DNA of 64,000 bases from positions 33,806,150-33,870,149 of the forward strand of contig CM051514.1 in the NCBI GenBank assembly GCA_028015205.1, read 5' to 3'. Positions 43,301 through 58,300 of the stretch are shown piece by piece. This DNA comes from Mytilisepta virgata (Eukaryota; Mollusca; Bivalvia; Mytilida; Mytilidae). Numbering within the stretch: position 1 is the first letter of the stretch; each line of letters opens with the position of its first letter. The position numbers and the translations under genes are program-made. The notes below the pieces were generated by a model, which was not told where the DNA came from, made no database searches, and was given only the letters and a program-made list of their open reading frames with translations.

Positions 43301-46300
43301 GTTGATATTATTAAAACTCTGTCGTTTACATACGGAATTGCAGAAAAAACACTTCTTGAGTTGGACAAACAATTCATACTGAAAATTGACAGACATTGAA
43401 ACCTTGATGTTACAAAAAGGACTAAATCTCGTCCCTATTTGTGAAACATCGGAAAAACAAACAATGACAGACTTCGGGGTATTTGAAAGAAAACTGAGAT
43501 AATCATATTTCTTTCATAGTAATCCTAACATTTCAATGAAAATAGCAAATTGGAATTATCAAAATACAAACAAACCAATCTTTCCTAAAAAGAAAGTGAC
43601 ACTCTTGCAAAATACATCGAATTGCATTTGTGAATATTTCAAACGATACAGCAGTTAATATATTCTTCAATTTAAAAATGAATGGAAGTAAATACAAATG
43701 TCTTCTAATGATATATGGTTAATATAGATAACCATGAAACTATCAATTATGCCTAAAGGGCGATCAATTAAAACGGTCCATCAACAAATTGTAGGACCAC
43801 CTGCAAGTTACATATTTGACACTTCCCTGTAAAATCGTAAGTACGATTAGGGGCTAATAAATAATTGTCAATGCAAACAACATGTGAAAAAGAGACACAT
43901 GAAATGCTGTTCGCAATAAATACTACTAATATATCTTTAAATTAGTATATATTTAAAAGATTTATTGAAAAATCAAAAGAAATAAATAAAAACACAAAGG
44001 GCGCCTCTGAAGAGGGTTTCCCTAGGACAAATTTCCTGAAAAAACCCGAAACGTTGAATACGGTAGCACGTTATCAATGTAAGGCCAGAGATATGATTCA
44101 TACCAGATATAGGTGGATAACGGATCAATATCTTTAATATTTAACATATATTTATCCTCTATTTCACTTAGATAGCTATCGATCTCCATGTTTGTAAACA
44201 AACCTAAGATTGCCGGAAATCGCGACTGCGCATAATCTTAAGTTCGTTGTCCGCGATTGGTCAATACAATTTGTATTGGGCTGACGCGTTCAATGATCAC
44301 TTTGTCTTCAAGCCCGCTGGAGGACAATGATTGTAAGGGGGCACTGTAATTATTCGAGTTAGAGAAATAAATAATTATTATAGTGCTCTAGCTTGCCCTA
44401 AACAAACGGAAGGTTTGGTCACCCTTGATGCCCTTTGAGTCTCATAAATGTACCCTTTCTTTTAGAACATGTTTTTGTTGTCATTAATTGACCAAATTAA
44501 GTTCAGAGTTTAAGTATCTGCTGCTGTTACAGAAAAAAATATACAGAGTTGCTCCCCTTTGATAATCAATTTTCTTTTCAATTCAAATTTTTTCTGACAA
44601 GGAAAACATAAAATTTATACTTGTTGAATAACAAATAAAAAATGAATTTTGAGAAAAAATTGTATTCTTTTAAAAAAAATGTGTTTCCCAAACTTTTTTG
44701 TGCATATAATTTTATGTAAAACCTTTGTAATTCTTTTATGACTTGGGTTATATTTAAGCAATCAGTAAATCAATTAGTAACCAGAGTGGGTTATATTTTC
44801 CTAACCAATGTAGGTAAGGGAGATAATAAATTTGTCTCCCTTTTAGCCTCAGCACTCTGGTTCCTCATTGTAACTTCACAGTCATCACATATGTTTAATA
44901 ATTGTAAAACAACTTTTAAACTGCATTGTGTGCTAAGGCAAACTGTTTGTTTTCCTTAGAAATATGTGATGAAACCCAGGAGAATATTTCAGGAAAACTA
45001 AGAAGACAAACTTGAATTATGACAAAAAATTGCTGAAATTTGGACAATTTACTTAGGAACAAGAAATCTGGAAAATCATCAAAATTAAAAGGTCGCTATC
45101 TACCCTCAATCCAGTTGAGTAAAAAGTTATGGAAAATTGATGCTATATAGACTCTTACCCCATTTATAATTATATATATCAATTTCTGCTTTCAGCTTTT
45201 CAATACCAAACGTTATTTTGTGATGACAAGCATCTATTTCCACAGAAGCAGAGAATGCTCTATCTAAGAAGTCTATGTTAATACAACAGTCAACACCTGT
45301 ACAGGTATCATACAAATTACATACAGCTGGTGTTGGTAATGATGGAAGGTCCAAATCCAATTTACAATCTGAAAAAAAAAATGATATCTCCTTTCAATCT
45401 AAATAGTATTTAAGCTAAGATTAAATATGCAAAACATAGTTAGTGTTGGAAAATATAAAATTTATTTGGGTGAGCTATAGAAACACGAGAAAAGGGGAGC
45501 TTTAACAAGCCTTTTTTTCCATTTTTCAAAGTAAGCCAAAATAAATTTGATATCTTCAGACAATGACTTTGTATTGTCTTTATCCTGCAATCATATAATT
45601 ACCTTATAATTACATTTGAAGTTGAAATTCAGCTGCTGTGAAAACTAGGAAATGCCATGACGTATCAGTTATCTATGTTTACAGCCATGGGAATTGAGAT
45701 TTACCACCTGGAAGTGGTTCTGAAGGTGGTACAATCTCAATGCCCTTGGCTCTAAACGTAGAGAAAGGATTTATCCCTGGATTGGCCTTTTCAGAGGTAA
45801 AAATACTTGATCTTCGGATGAAAAGCAAAGAAAACTGCGACGTCAATTGCATTACAAATTTAAAAAGTTATAAAATTTATGCAGAAAATGCCCTCCTTTC
45901 CATGTTGAGAATGGTAACTATGTTTTTTTCTTTAATATTTATAAACAAATCAATATGGATATTCTGAAAATATTTATTTAGGGAAGGCCTTCATTATACA
46001 TCGAAAAAATTGAGAAAATATACCAAAAACATCACTATTGTGTATGGAGGATATAAAAATAACAATCCAAAGATACTATAAGTTGATATAGTAAATAAAG
46101 GATACAAACCAGACTTCCATCCATGAAGATTAGGAGTGTACATTTCAGATGTTATTTTACAAGGATCCTCTCTGAGATAGCTCGAGATACCCAGAACTTT
46201 ATACAGTCTTTCTTCGAATGCTTCTGTCAAAGTACTTAGGGTTTCTCCAGCATCAGAAATATAGCTTTCAATTGAAAAATCTGAAAAAATAATGTTATGA

Positions 46301-49300
46301 ATAATTTGCGACACATTTTTTCCTTAAAATAATAGCATACATGTATTTATACTTTAGGGAAATTATTTTGCTTTCCTTGGACACTTATAAAATTTATGGC
46401 ATCAAATACTTTTAAGTTCATCTAATCTATCTGACAGAAAAAAAACCCCAAAATAACTTTTAAGAATGACACAATGCCATACTTGAGGCTAAATGAAATT
46501 GCAAATATTAACAGAAAATTTAATTCTGTATAGTTTTGTCTGATGTAAGTCTACCTGAAAATATGAAATGAAACAACTTATAAAAATACAATTTTACAAC
46601 AAAATTTTTACCTACTTATTTTACACAAGAGTGAAAACCAAATTGTGTTAAATTTTTAATATACCGGTGTATTTAATGTACAGTTCTACTCCAAGGATCT
46701 TTATTTTCAATTAAAAATGTTGCAATGTGTTAGGCTACCAGTAAATATTATACTTATATCAAGTTATATCACAAGGTATAAAAACACTTTTTTAAAACAA
46801 CTGAATAATTAACTCATTTTCTTTTTATTGTTTCCTACCTGGAATGGCAAAGTCTGACTCCCAGTCACAAAGCATCTTTGGAACAATTGCATCTTTCAAC
46901 ACAACTGCTTTATATAAGCAGGGCTCCTCAGATTCAAAACATACACTTATATTTAGATTCACTTTGAACTTTCTTTCTGCTGACAAATCCTCAATGATGT
47001 ACCTAAGTAAATTTAATTTGTAACGTAATATACAATATATTCATGTACAGCTGCATTAATGTTGGTTGGTCATCCGAAAATCTAAGTATATTATATTTTT
47101 TAGGCTAATAATAAACTCAGATGTCTGAAAATAATGCCACAAGAAGAGAATTTTATGGCCATTAATTTTATCAGATACGGAGATGTTATTCTAAAAGGGA
47201 CCAATTAATTATACATACATAATAACTAATTTTAACAAATAGTATACATGTATGTTTTCTCCTGCTGCCAAAAAAATTATATCTTAAAATCAATATAATT
47301 TGGTAAGTATCAAAGTATCAAAGTGTATCCAAGTAAAAACGTACCATATTCTGATTAATCCTTTCAGGTTAAAATGCTGCAATGTTCCTTTGAAAACAAA
47401 AAAAAATCATCAAAATTAAATAAATCATTCACAGAGCTGTTTAGCCTCCTGACTTGTGTCAGTATTCCATCAGTGAGTTATCCATATTTTGAGCATTTTT
47501 CAGTATAAAAGAATGATTTAATATAACACTGGCAACTTGCATGTAGTAAAACACCTTTTTCAAATGATTGGAGAACTTCTGGTCATATGAAGAAGCAATG
47601 ACTGGTCTACTATTCTCCTCAAGCTGATGCAGCTGGTTGTGGACTGCCATGTTTCTTTTTTTTATGATTTACATAATTCAACATAAATTGTGCGCTTTAA
47701 ATCACAATTGTTTCTGTTGAGAAGCTTCTCTCGGACACCAATCGACCAATTTCGGAGACTACGATATTTTTTCCAGTTCACAGGAATCCCTTGCAGTTTT
47801 TATCAAAAATCCCTAGTGCGTATTTTCAATCGAAAATCTGTACAAGTAAACAGCTCTGCAGAAATCATTGAATTTGAATGATGTATTAAACATATATGTA
47901 TTTGATAAAAATTCTATGAGATATCAGTCAGAGCAACAGGTAGAGAACTATTTAATAGAAACTTATTCATTATTGATGTCAAACCTTTGCACAGAGATAA
48001 AGTCTAGTAACATTTTTGTTTTTTAAAAAATAAAAGCCTCTACCAGTGTCAAAATTATATTAACTAATTAAAATGAAATAATATTATTAGTTTATAGGAA
48101 AGAATTTCTCTGATCAAACTTCACTTGAAAATGAGTTTCTGTTTTTTTTTTTCATTCAGAAAATTTCATTTAGATGCAGAATCGCTGTACGAATTCTGTT
48201 TCTTTGCCTGACCTTTTTGCCACTGCTAATAGGGATACCTATAAGCAGTTTCTATGTTTTTTTACTTTCAGTCATGGTGTTCAATAAAATAAGTGCATGA
48301 ATGTTGATAAATCTGAAATTTCTTACCAAAATCATAATCCACCAAACTGACAGGATCTACTTGTAACTTCTCTATTCCTATTGTAAACATGTTGTTACAA
48401 GTGTTGATGTCTATGAAGACATGGAACGATCTGTGAAGGAAGTCTACATCAATACAACAATCCACAGCTGTACAATGGTCTGGTATCAGACAGGATACTG
48501 GTATAGATAGTGGTGGTAAGGACATTGTCAATCGACAATCTAAAATAGAATTTTGAAGATTATTAATAATTTCTCTCAGATATCATAAATAAAGTCATAT
48601 ATGATTTTAGGAAGACTTACAGGTTACAAATCTATAACAAAATTAGTTTGAAAAAGGAAATTTATTTACATCATGAATAAAAATATTACATGCAAATGCA
48701 TGTGTAAGCAAAGTTATTCTATTTTTATTTTTAATTGTTGTTTTAAAGCTTCTTATGAATTATTAGATCAATTAAAATTCAGTATATGTTATTATAAGGT
48801 AAATCATTACCTTTCTTCCATCCATTAACTGAAGGACTGTACATTGCACCAGATCTCTGACAAGAATTGTCCTCCATTAAATGTCCGATGCCCATCTCTT
48901 CTAACAATTTACTTGCCAGAAAGTCAGTCATGTCCTCTTTTGTTTGAAGAGAGATCTTATACAGGTAGGATTGTAGAGAAAAATCTGTAATATACACGAA
49001 GAAAAAAATTTATAGACAGATCTACAACATGCAGGAAGAGAAATTTCATCAATGTAATATTGCAGAATAAAGGATGAGAAATGTTATTCCAAGTAGGATT
49101 TTTTCGCAAAGCCTGCAATATATAAGAAGATAATAAGATGGTTATTAACCCTTTAGGAATTCATTTACGAGTCAGTAATATTTAAAAGGCAAATTATTCT
49201 CAAAATATGGCGATCTTATCATATCAACTTGTCCAAGGTATCATCATCAAATACTGTAATACAGTGGATTCCGGTTATTTGCATAGCTTTCTTGTCAGAA

Positions 49301-52300
49301 AAAATTATGCAGTTAAGCGGACTATGCTTATAAACGAAATCATGATTTTGGGGTGACGTCATACCGGAAGTAAAGGAAAATACGATTGTAAACTGGGATC
49401 CACACATATATCACTTACTGTTCATTATCTCATGTATTATTGATGTCATATGATCTTGTGTTTTAATTCTTTCAATAAAGAATGTATACAAATATTTGTG
49501 TTTGTTGTGTAATAAGATTTTCTTTACCGATGAAATAAAAATAGAACCATGTGTTGTTGTCAATTTTTGATCTATAAATAGATAAATTATATTTGTTTTT
49601 ATTCTGTGACCGTATGTAAAATAAATCATTCCTGTTTGTTCAAGTAACCAACAACCAAGGAAGTTATCAAAAATATATGCACTCAATTTTTGTGTATCTG
49701 GACCAGTGACCTCGTTACGTTTTCCTTATGTAAATTTAGCAAGGGGCTCCTTCAGGGGTAATAATTAATTCAGAAAATGAGAGTGAGAAGCATGATGATT
49801 GGCATTTAATTATGGGTCATTGTTGGACATTATGATTGTTTTACACTTTAATCAGCATGTAATTTACTTCTTTTTGAAATTGCAATCCATAATTAACACC
49901 TTTGGTTTTTTAAGTGATCAAGTTTTAACAACGTTTGACATCTTTATGACCTCGAGGCTTAAAATAGAACAAGGGAAACCACATTACCTGTACACATGAG
50001 TAAATCAACATGGCGTCATTTAAATAATAAAATGCAACAAAACACTTTTTTAAATCTTTATTTAACAACATCAAGATGATAAATAAATGAAACATGCACA
50101 TATAAAAACATGCAACTACACATGGAGAACAGTTACGACAGGTTTGAAATATACTGCAAAAATATACCTACCTTGTTTTTATCGTTTCCGGTCATTTTTT
50201 TTCGAGTACAGGTGTCAAAATTTAATATACCATATCTAGATTCGATTTTTTTCCTATGCAATTAACCGAAATGACACACCCCACCCCATGCAAATAACCG
50301 GATTTTTTAACATTAGATGTATAGGAAATGGTTCTGTGCAGAAGAAAGTTATGCAATTAACCGAATTATGCAATTATCCGGTATGCGATTAAGTGGAGTC
50401 GACTGTACTGAAAATACGTAATTTTCCTTAAATTTCTATCATTTACCTGATATTAGAAATCCAGTATTCCAGTCACAGGGAATTTGTAACACTGGAGTAT
50501 CATTTAAGACAGAAGAATGATACAGAACTGTGTTGTCATCTAGTTGTACAGTGATAGTCAAGTTTATTCTGAATTCATTCTGATCATGTGTGTTATCAAC
50601 AGAATAGCTAAAACACATTGTAATTTTTTCTCAGAAATAAACAAGCTAATAACTGGACTATTTTTCAGATTAACTTTTTTTCTATACATTGTTTCTTTAG
50701 CCACTGTGAACAAAATGAATATTATGCCCACCAAGAACAAAACCAATATAACAGTAGTTCCCAACCATCTAGTAAATAGTAAGCAAAGTCAACCAAATAT
50801 ACCAATGTGCTTGTCATTACTAATAAAGTTAATTGTTTTTCTGTCAAAAGAGTACTTATCTGTAGTTACATTCATTTTTACAATTTTCATTTAACCAAAT
50901 GTTCAATTCTTATTTCAGACTTTAGTTTCTAAAAAACAAGAGAACAAAGCCACTTTATTAAAAACATATTTAAACTTGGTGACAAGTTTGTTGGAACATT
51001 AAAGGTGAATCTAGGGAATTTTCTGATTTCTCAAATATATATGTACTTATAATACCAGTACCCAGTATGTGAGACTTACATTATGTAAATCTAAGAAATT
51101 TTGTCATACCTAGTATTAAATAATAGGATAGCCCTTTAATTTAGAAAAATACTGAAAAGACTTTTTGACTTACTCTAGTATAACAAAGTTCAGTAATTTC
51201 AGCTTTCCACTAACATCTGAAAAAAAGTCATAAAAAGTTTCAATAGAAAAGTCTTTATATTGAATTAACAATACAATATGCTTATTGTGTACTAAAGTTT
51301 TTATGGAGTGCCCCAATAACCTTGGAGGCCTAAACATGTTTTATGAGCATTCAATCTTATTGGACAGTTGCAGCAAAATGAGAGACCCGATTAGTTTGGC
51401 ACTTGAATAAAAATAAACTGCTGTGCCTTATGCATGATATACGGGGTAGGAAAACATTGATTTTTTTAAGCAAATTAAGTGTCATGTGAATTTTTCAACG
51501 GCTTCACATATCTCAATTATAACACTATAACAACAAACAAAATATCATCTTTGTGTACACAGGAATATTTTATACTTTTTAAAAATTGCTTTTTTGGACA
51601 ATCTAAGTCCCATTACTCTGAAACGACAAATGTGAAAATCGTCAACAAGTATACAGACCCTCAGACCATCATTTGCAATAATGTGTTAAAGTTTAGTAGA
51701 AAATCAGTTAAGGCATACTCGATTTAGTGCACGACATGTGAAAAATTGCTTATATTTGGACAGTATAAGTCCCATTACTCAAGAATGACATAATCAAATT
51801 GTCAAAATCGAAAGCGAGCTTTCTTCCGTCAATCCTACGGGTGTATAAAAACAGTGAATAACACACTTAAAGTGCTAACTAATGAATGATAACTGTAAAC
51901 CGACAATTAACTGAAGTTATGAAACCTTTTTACTCTTCCTTATCAAATTAAAAAAAAAGCACCTATAACATGGTCAAAAACTGACTTCTCCATCCTCATT
52001 TTTTCAACAGAGAATGAGATTTTCCTTGAGCAGATATCAATGTCCAGTGACATATGGATTGTCCTCTTTAGAAAGCCTACATCTATACAACATTCCACTG
52101 TGGTACAGTTAGGATGAACTATACATTTAAAGTTTGATGGCAGGTCTGGTAATATCATATTTATCTGTGGACATTCTGAAATAAATTCAATATTGATAGT
52201 AAAGTCAATTTTCATTGGTCAACACTGAGACTTCCTGTGGCCTTCGTTTTCAGATAAACGATATAAGCATGCAATCCATGAGCATGGAAAATAGTGCTGT

Positions 52301-55300
52301 TATTAAAAGCTAGTCTGAATTTACTCTAGGAATTTACGTGATAAAAAGTTGTTTCTACGGAATTCATTTATGTTTAAACTCATCCCCCTCACTATCAAAA
52401 TTTCATGAAGTATGTACTTTCGACATAACAAAATTTTCGACTCAAGCGATTTCAAGATAACGAGATTCAACTACATGTATAGTACAATATTTATGTAAAA
52501 AACCATGCATTTTTGTTCTAAATAGATGTGCCTACACTGTTTTTTCTTTATTCATTGTAACAAAGACTAAAAATTATTTTACATCATATGTATAAGTAAG
52601 ATGACTAGTTAGAACATTTCACTGAAACATTTTAACATGTACTCATGTCCACATAAAATGTAAATAACGTTAAACCTTTATTCCATCCATTCTGAGCTGT
52701 CCCATAATCAGCAAAGTTACATTCTGGGTTCAGCAAGTAATCTGTGATTCCCATTTTCTCCATAACTTGTGATCTCAATATATCTGGTAAATCATCATGT
52801 ATTGTCAGACCACTGTCAGTTAACAATTTGGAAGGAGAATACTCTGAAACAGAGAAAAAAGACCTAAGAATCTAAGATAAAAAGATTACCAAAAAATCTT
52901 ACAAAACAACAAGAATGAAAGAACAAGAATTCCTAATTGAAATTCCAGATTTTTGGGGAGGTTCTCTACCATTGTTCAAAGGTGAGAATGAAAAAAATCA
53001 GTTTTCTCACTTTGTTGTGGTTATCATCCTGGTGGTTAAGTTTTACCTCTCTAATACATGAAATACTTGTCAAGTGTTTGCACTGATCAGGAATGAATAA
53101 TTGTGCAATATTTTAAAATGGATTTCATCCTGAACCAAGACTTTCTCACTTGGAATGTCAGGACTGGACTAAACTTACATTTGCTTGTAAGTTTAACATA
53201 TTTTTAAATTCTATATAGTTAATTTTTTTATTTTAACCATCTTGCCTGTATGAACATTGCAACCCACTTAAAACAGATTTCACCCCAGGGGGAGGAGGAG
53301 AGGAGGAGGAGAAGGTTTTTCCGTTTAAAGCTATCGTTTAAAATCAAGTATTCATCTGACATAAAGCTAGTATAGGAAGCAACTTACCTGACATATCGAC
53401 ATCCCAGTCACATCCTAACTTTGGTAGGTACATGTCTTTGAAAATATCCCATGTAAAGGCACACGGTCCTGAGTGTTCCAAGCAAGCCACTACTTTCATA
53501 TTGACAAGGTACTTTTTATCATCAATCAGATCTCTTACGGAGTACCTGCAAAAACATATGTGATATACATGTATTTTTTTTTTAAAGACAGTCAAAAGGG
53601 AGAGGAAAAAAAAACAAGATAAACATTCTTTATAAAAAAAAAATCAACAGGATTGTAAGCAATGATGACTCTTGTGACCATCCTGGATGGCGGGCGGGGT
53701 CATTGGATATAATTCCGAAAGAGGACCACTGATGCCAACTTTTGTTCCAATTGCCCAGTGGTTTCAGACAAGAAGATCTTCAAGTAAATTTCCCATAGGG
53801 TCCTATGTTAAACTATATTTGGCTTTGGTGGCCATCTTGGATTTGGGACATGGCCATCAGATAGACTTCTGAAAGAGGACCACCTAAGGACCATTGCTGC
53901 CAAGTTTTGTTCCAACAGACTTTGTGGTTTCAGAAAAGAAGATATTTAAGTAAATTTCCCATATGGTCCTATGTTAAACTATGTCTGGCTCTGAAAGCCA
54001 TCTTGGATGGGTAGCAGGGTCATCAGATAGAATTCTGAAAGAGGACATCCTCGGGACCATTTCTGCTAAGTTTTGTTCCAAATGGCCCAGTGGTATCAGA
54101 GGAGATGATCTTTACATAAATGATTACGACATCACCACGGATGCCAATAATAGCTCTCATGGCTGTTTAGGCCAGGTGAGCTAAAAAGCTGTTGTCAACT
54201 TGGTTAGCATTATAGTTTATTAAAGGTTAAAATTCTGCATTTTGTATAACTTACTTTAATGTAACAAGTCTACTCAGTTGAATGTCATGTTGTTTGCCTG
54301 TTGTAAAAAAGAAATAATCTTTAATGAAATATAGTACATACGTAAAAATTTAACCTGACAAGCTTAAAATGAGGAATTGTTACTTTAATTGGTGATACAT
54401 AGACAATAACAGTGCACTGACTTGACAAAATTGATATATGTCTGAGGCTTATAATCGGATGAAAATGCGAGGGTGTCCCGAGCATTTTCCTGATTCGTGC
54501 CGAATTCATTTATAGAATTTTATGTCAAGTCAATACATTATTATTGTCTTTATACTGCAATCTTTGGTGACATTAGTGAACATTACTACAAATTTCAAAA
54601 TTATTTAAAATGTTTGTTCCCCTGAAGGGGCTCCAATTGATTTGGCAGGAGAACTCACCTTTTCAAAAATCAATGAGCAGGTATGCCGCATAAGATTATT
54701 TAAAATAAACGAATGTTTGGCTGCAAATATTTTTTTCAACAATACAAATTAATATACAAGAGAATAAATATCGAAATTTTGTTCTGAACATTTAATTCAG
54801 TTTGTTCATTTCACTCAGCCATCAATCAGGTCAAGTAAGCATCAGTGACCGTATATCACTTGTAAATATACTTTCAATGCATTTTGACTTCTCAAATAAA
54901 ACAAATGCAGTATAAATTTCTTTATTAAAATTCTTACACAATACATCTGTGACTTTGTGCACCTGTGAGCATTGTTATACATGTAAAGGTAAACAATATG
55001 AACAGGAGTTGATGTATAAAAAGATAAAATATCTTTAACCTGACTACTACAAAGTCAGACTATCCACGCCATCCTTAAATATTATGTTTATATTTGGTGC
55101 TCTATGGAGAACTGTTGAGTGGCTGTCATTGATCAACTGGTGTTTTTTCAATTTTATAATTAATGTAGTTGCAACATACATGCAGTTTAATTGGTTGATT
55201 GTAAAAAGACCAAATCAATGATACTGATTTAGGGTTAACCTCGATAACACAAGTTTATAAGAACTTTTGGCAATGGCTACATTGATGTAGCCAGTGTAAC

Positions 55301-58300
55301 CAGCTTTAATGAGTGAATGCTGAAGTGAAAAGAAATGACCAAATCCGATAATCCTTTTCTTTGCCAATTGTTCATTTGGAAATCATTTTATTAGTTGTTA
55401 TGATCTAAGACCACTCTGCTACCAAGTCCAATGTTACTTTTAAATAACTTTTATATTGATAATAATATTAAAATAATTTTGTTTTTTTATAACAATTACA
55501 TGAAATGCAGGTATGAAACTTACCAAATGAAAAATCAAAGTAAGCCTTTTCTATTTTTAATTTTTCTATGCCGATTTTGATTCTACGATAACAAGCATCC
55601 ATAGCCAAAAAAACGTGGAAAGTTTGGCCTATTGGTGCAATCTCTACACAGCAGTCTACACCTGTACAATAGTCAGGGATATTACAGTTCAGGTGATCAG
55701 CTAGGTTGGGTAGTATCATGTTCACTGGACAGGCTGGAAAATATGATGAAAAATAATTGAACCTTCATTTCATCTAATCAGAATGGACATATCCCTTAAT
55801 ATACAGCAATGCATTATACTGTGGATTCATTTATTTTCGTGGATACCAATTTTCGTGGATAGAGGAAAAAAGGCATTTCGTGGGATACCTAAATTCGTGG
55901 ATTGCTGGATTAGAAAAAAAATATAAAAAGTTGTTGAAATACTTAAATTCGTGACTTGGCAAATCAGATATCATGAAAATACTGCGACAAAATGTGCCGA
56001 TCAGACTTGATATTGTACAGTAAAGTACTGATTTAAAGCGCTCATTAAACAAAAGTCTAACAAACAGATTCTTTAAATTTGTAATGGATTAATTAAAGCT
56101 TGTCATGAATTTAACAAGATTAACAAAATCCATAATTATTTACTCATTAGGTTAAACAGGTGTGAAATATATATTAACAAAATTGCAATAACTTGTCATC
56201 AAATACCTCGGGGTATATACATACATATTTTTAATCCGATTACGATCAATAATTTCTGCTTTATTATCTTTTGACAAGATGTTTTTACTGTAATTTATGA
56301 GAAAGTCTGCATTGTTTAGGTCTACTTTAGGATTAAATTTTTTCTTAAATGTTTGAATAAATAAACTGTTATCACAGAGATATGTCTCGCCTTTTTGTAA
56401 TTTTGATTATGCAAATGTTGAAATCATAATAGCAATACCTTAACATCTTACACAAGTTATGCAAATATTCAAAGTCAATAGACCATGACTGAGGGGGTGG
56501 AGCCAAATAATCTCCATGGCAATGAGATGTGGCAATGATAATACATCTGCATACCAATTATCATTGACCTACCACTAGTGGATCCCCATAAACTGACCTA
56601 ATCACAAACTAATACATGTAAAGTAAGCAAACCATTCAAAGTCAATAGACCATGACTGAGGGGGTGGCGCCAAATAATCTTCATGGCAATGAGATGTAGC
56701 AATGGTAATACATCTGCAAACCAATTATCATTGACCTACCACTAGTGGATCCCCATAAACTGACCTAATCACAAACTAATACATGTAAAGTAAGCAAACC
56801 ATTCAAAGTCAATAGACCATGACTGAGGGGGGCAGAGCCAAATAATCTCAATGGCAATGAGATGTGGCAATGGTAATACATCTGCATACCAATTATCATT
56901 GACCTGCCACTAGTGGATCCCCATAAAACTGAGCTAATCACAAACTAATACATGTAAAGTAAGCAAACCATTCAAAGTCAATAGACCATGACTGAGGGGG
57001 TGGAGCCAAATAATCTCCATAGCAATGAGATGTAGTAATGGTAATACATCTGCATACCAATTATCATTGACCTACCACTAGTGGATCCCCATAAAACTGA
57101 GCTAATCACAAACTAATACATTGTTGACGCCGTCGCCGCCGCCGACGCCGGAAACAGCATACCTATGTCTCGCCTTTTGACTCCGTCAAGGCGAGACAAA
57201 AACCGGAAGTGAATTCCGCGACAATTTACACAGTCAAAATCTTTTTAAAGAAAATTGTTTGAGCGTTTATATGTTACCAAAGACAAAATTACATTAAAAA
57301 CAGTATCCTCTGTAGATATAGCTAACTCATCATATGTCAGAATTCAAGTACATTCTGTAAAAACACAATTGTTCAAAACTCCGTAGTTTCAAACTTCAGC
57401 TCATTTAAACAAGAGTAAAAATATTATTTTTCGTTGGATATTTAAATTCGTGGTTTACTGGGACCCACGAAAACCCCGAAAATTGGTATACAACGAATAT
57501 TAATGAATCCACAGTATTCAATTTTCCAATCTATAGATCAAATTTGAAAATGTTATTCATTTAGCTTTAAGCATTCTTACATAAGGAAAAACTGGAAGAA
57601 CTTTGTATTAACATTAATGCTTTTTTTTCGCCAAAAAACTAACTGTACAACGGTATGGTGTCTCTTCCTTACAGAAAAGATTGCATATGGAATATGAAAA
57701 TATTCATTTACCCTCATTTCAAAAAATGAAAAAAAAAATTTACATGTTGTCCATCCCTTCTCGCTTGGACTATACAGAGAAGAAGATCTGTTGCAGGCCA
57801 CATCATCCATATACTTAGCAATCCCCAGTTTTTCCAATAACAAGTCTTTAGCATACTTTGGAAGTTGTTCTGCTGCATCCAATTTCATATTTTCAGTAAA
57901 CTCCTTCAGAGATATGTCTGTAAAAAATCATTTGATTTCTAGTTTATGTATTTGACATTGGACATTGAATAGCAAGCTGTCAAACAACAAAAAATAGAAT
58001 ATTTCTGTGCAATAATATTTAAACAATTTAAAAAAGTTGTGTAAACCCATGCAAAATTAATAAACTTTATTTTTACATGAATCCTTACCTCCAAAGGATA
58101 GACTGGCATTGAGATCACATACAGGTTTAGGTAATCTTGCATCTTTTAGGATACTGGTGAACACACATGGACCATTGGCTTCAAAACATACACTTAAATT
58201 CATACTGATTACAAACTGTTTTTCCATTTTCAAGTCTTGAATCTGATAACTAAAATTAAATTAAATGATATATCAAACTGGTTCTCTCTAATAAATGAAA

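Noticed and set aside
49411..49686. 91-codon minus-strand ORF in the TA-flanked element
   Set aside because: No transposase motif, AT-rich composition, no conserved start.
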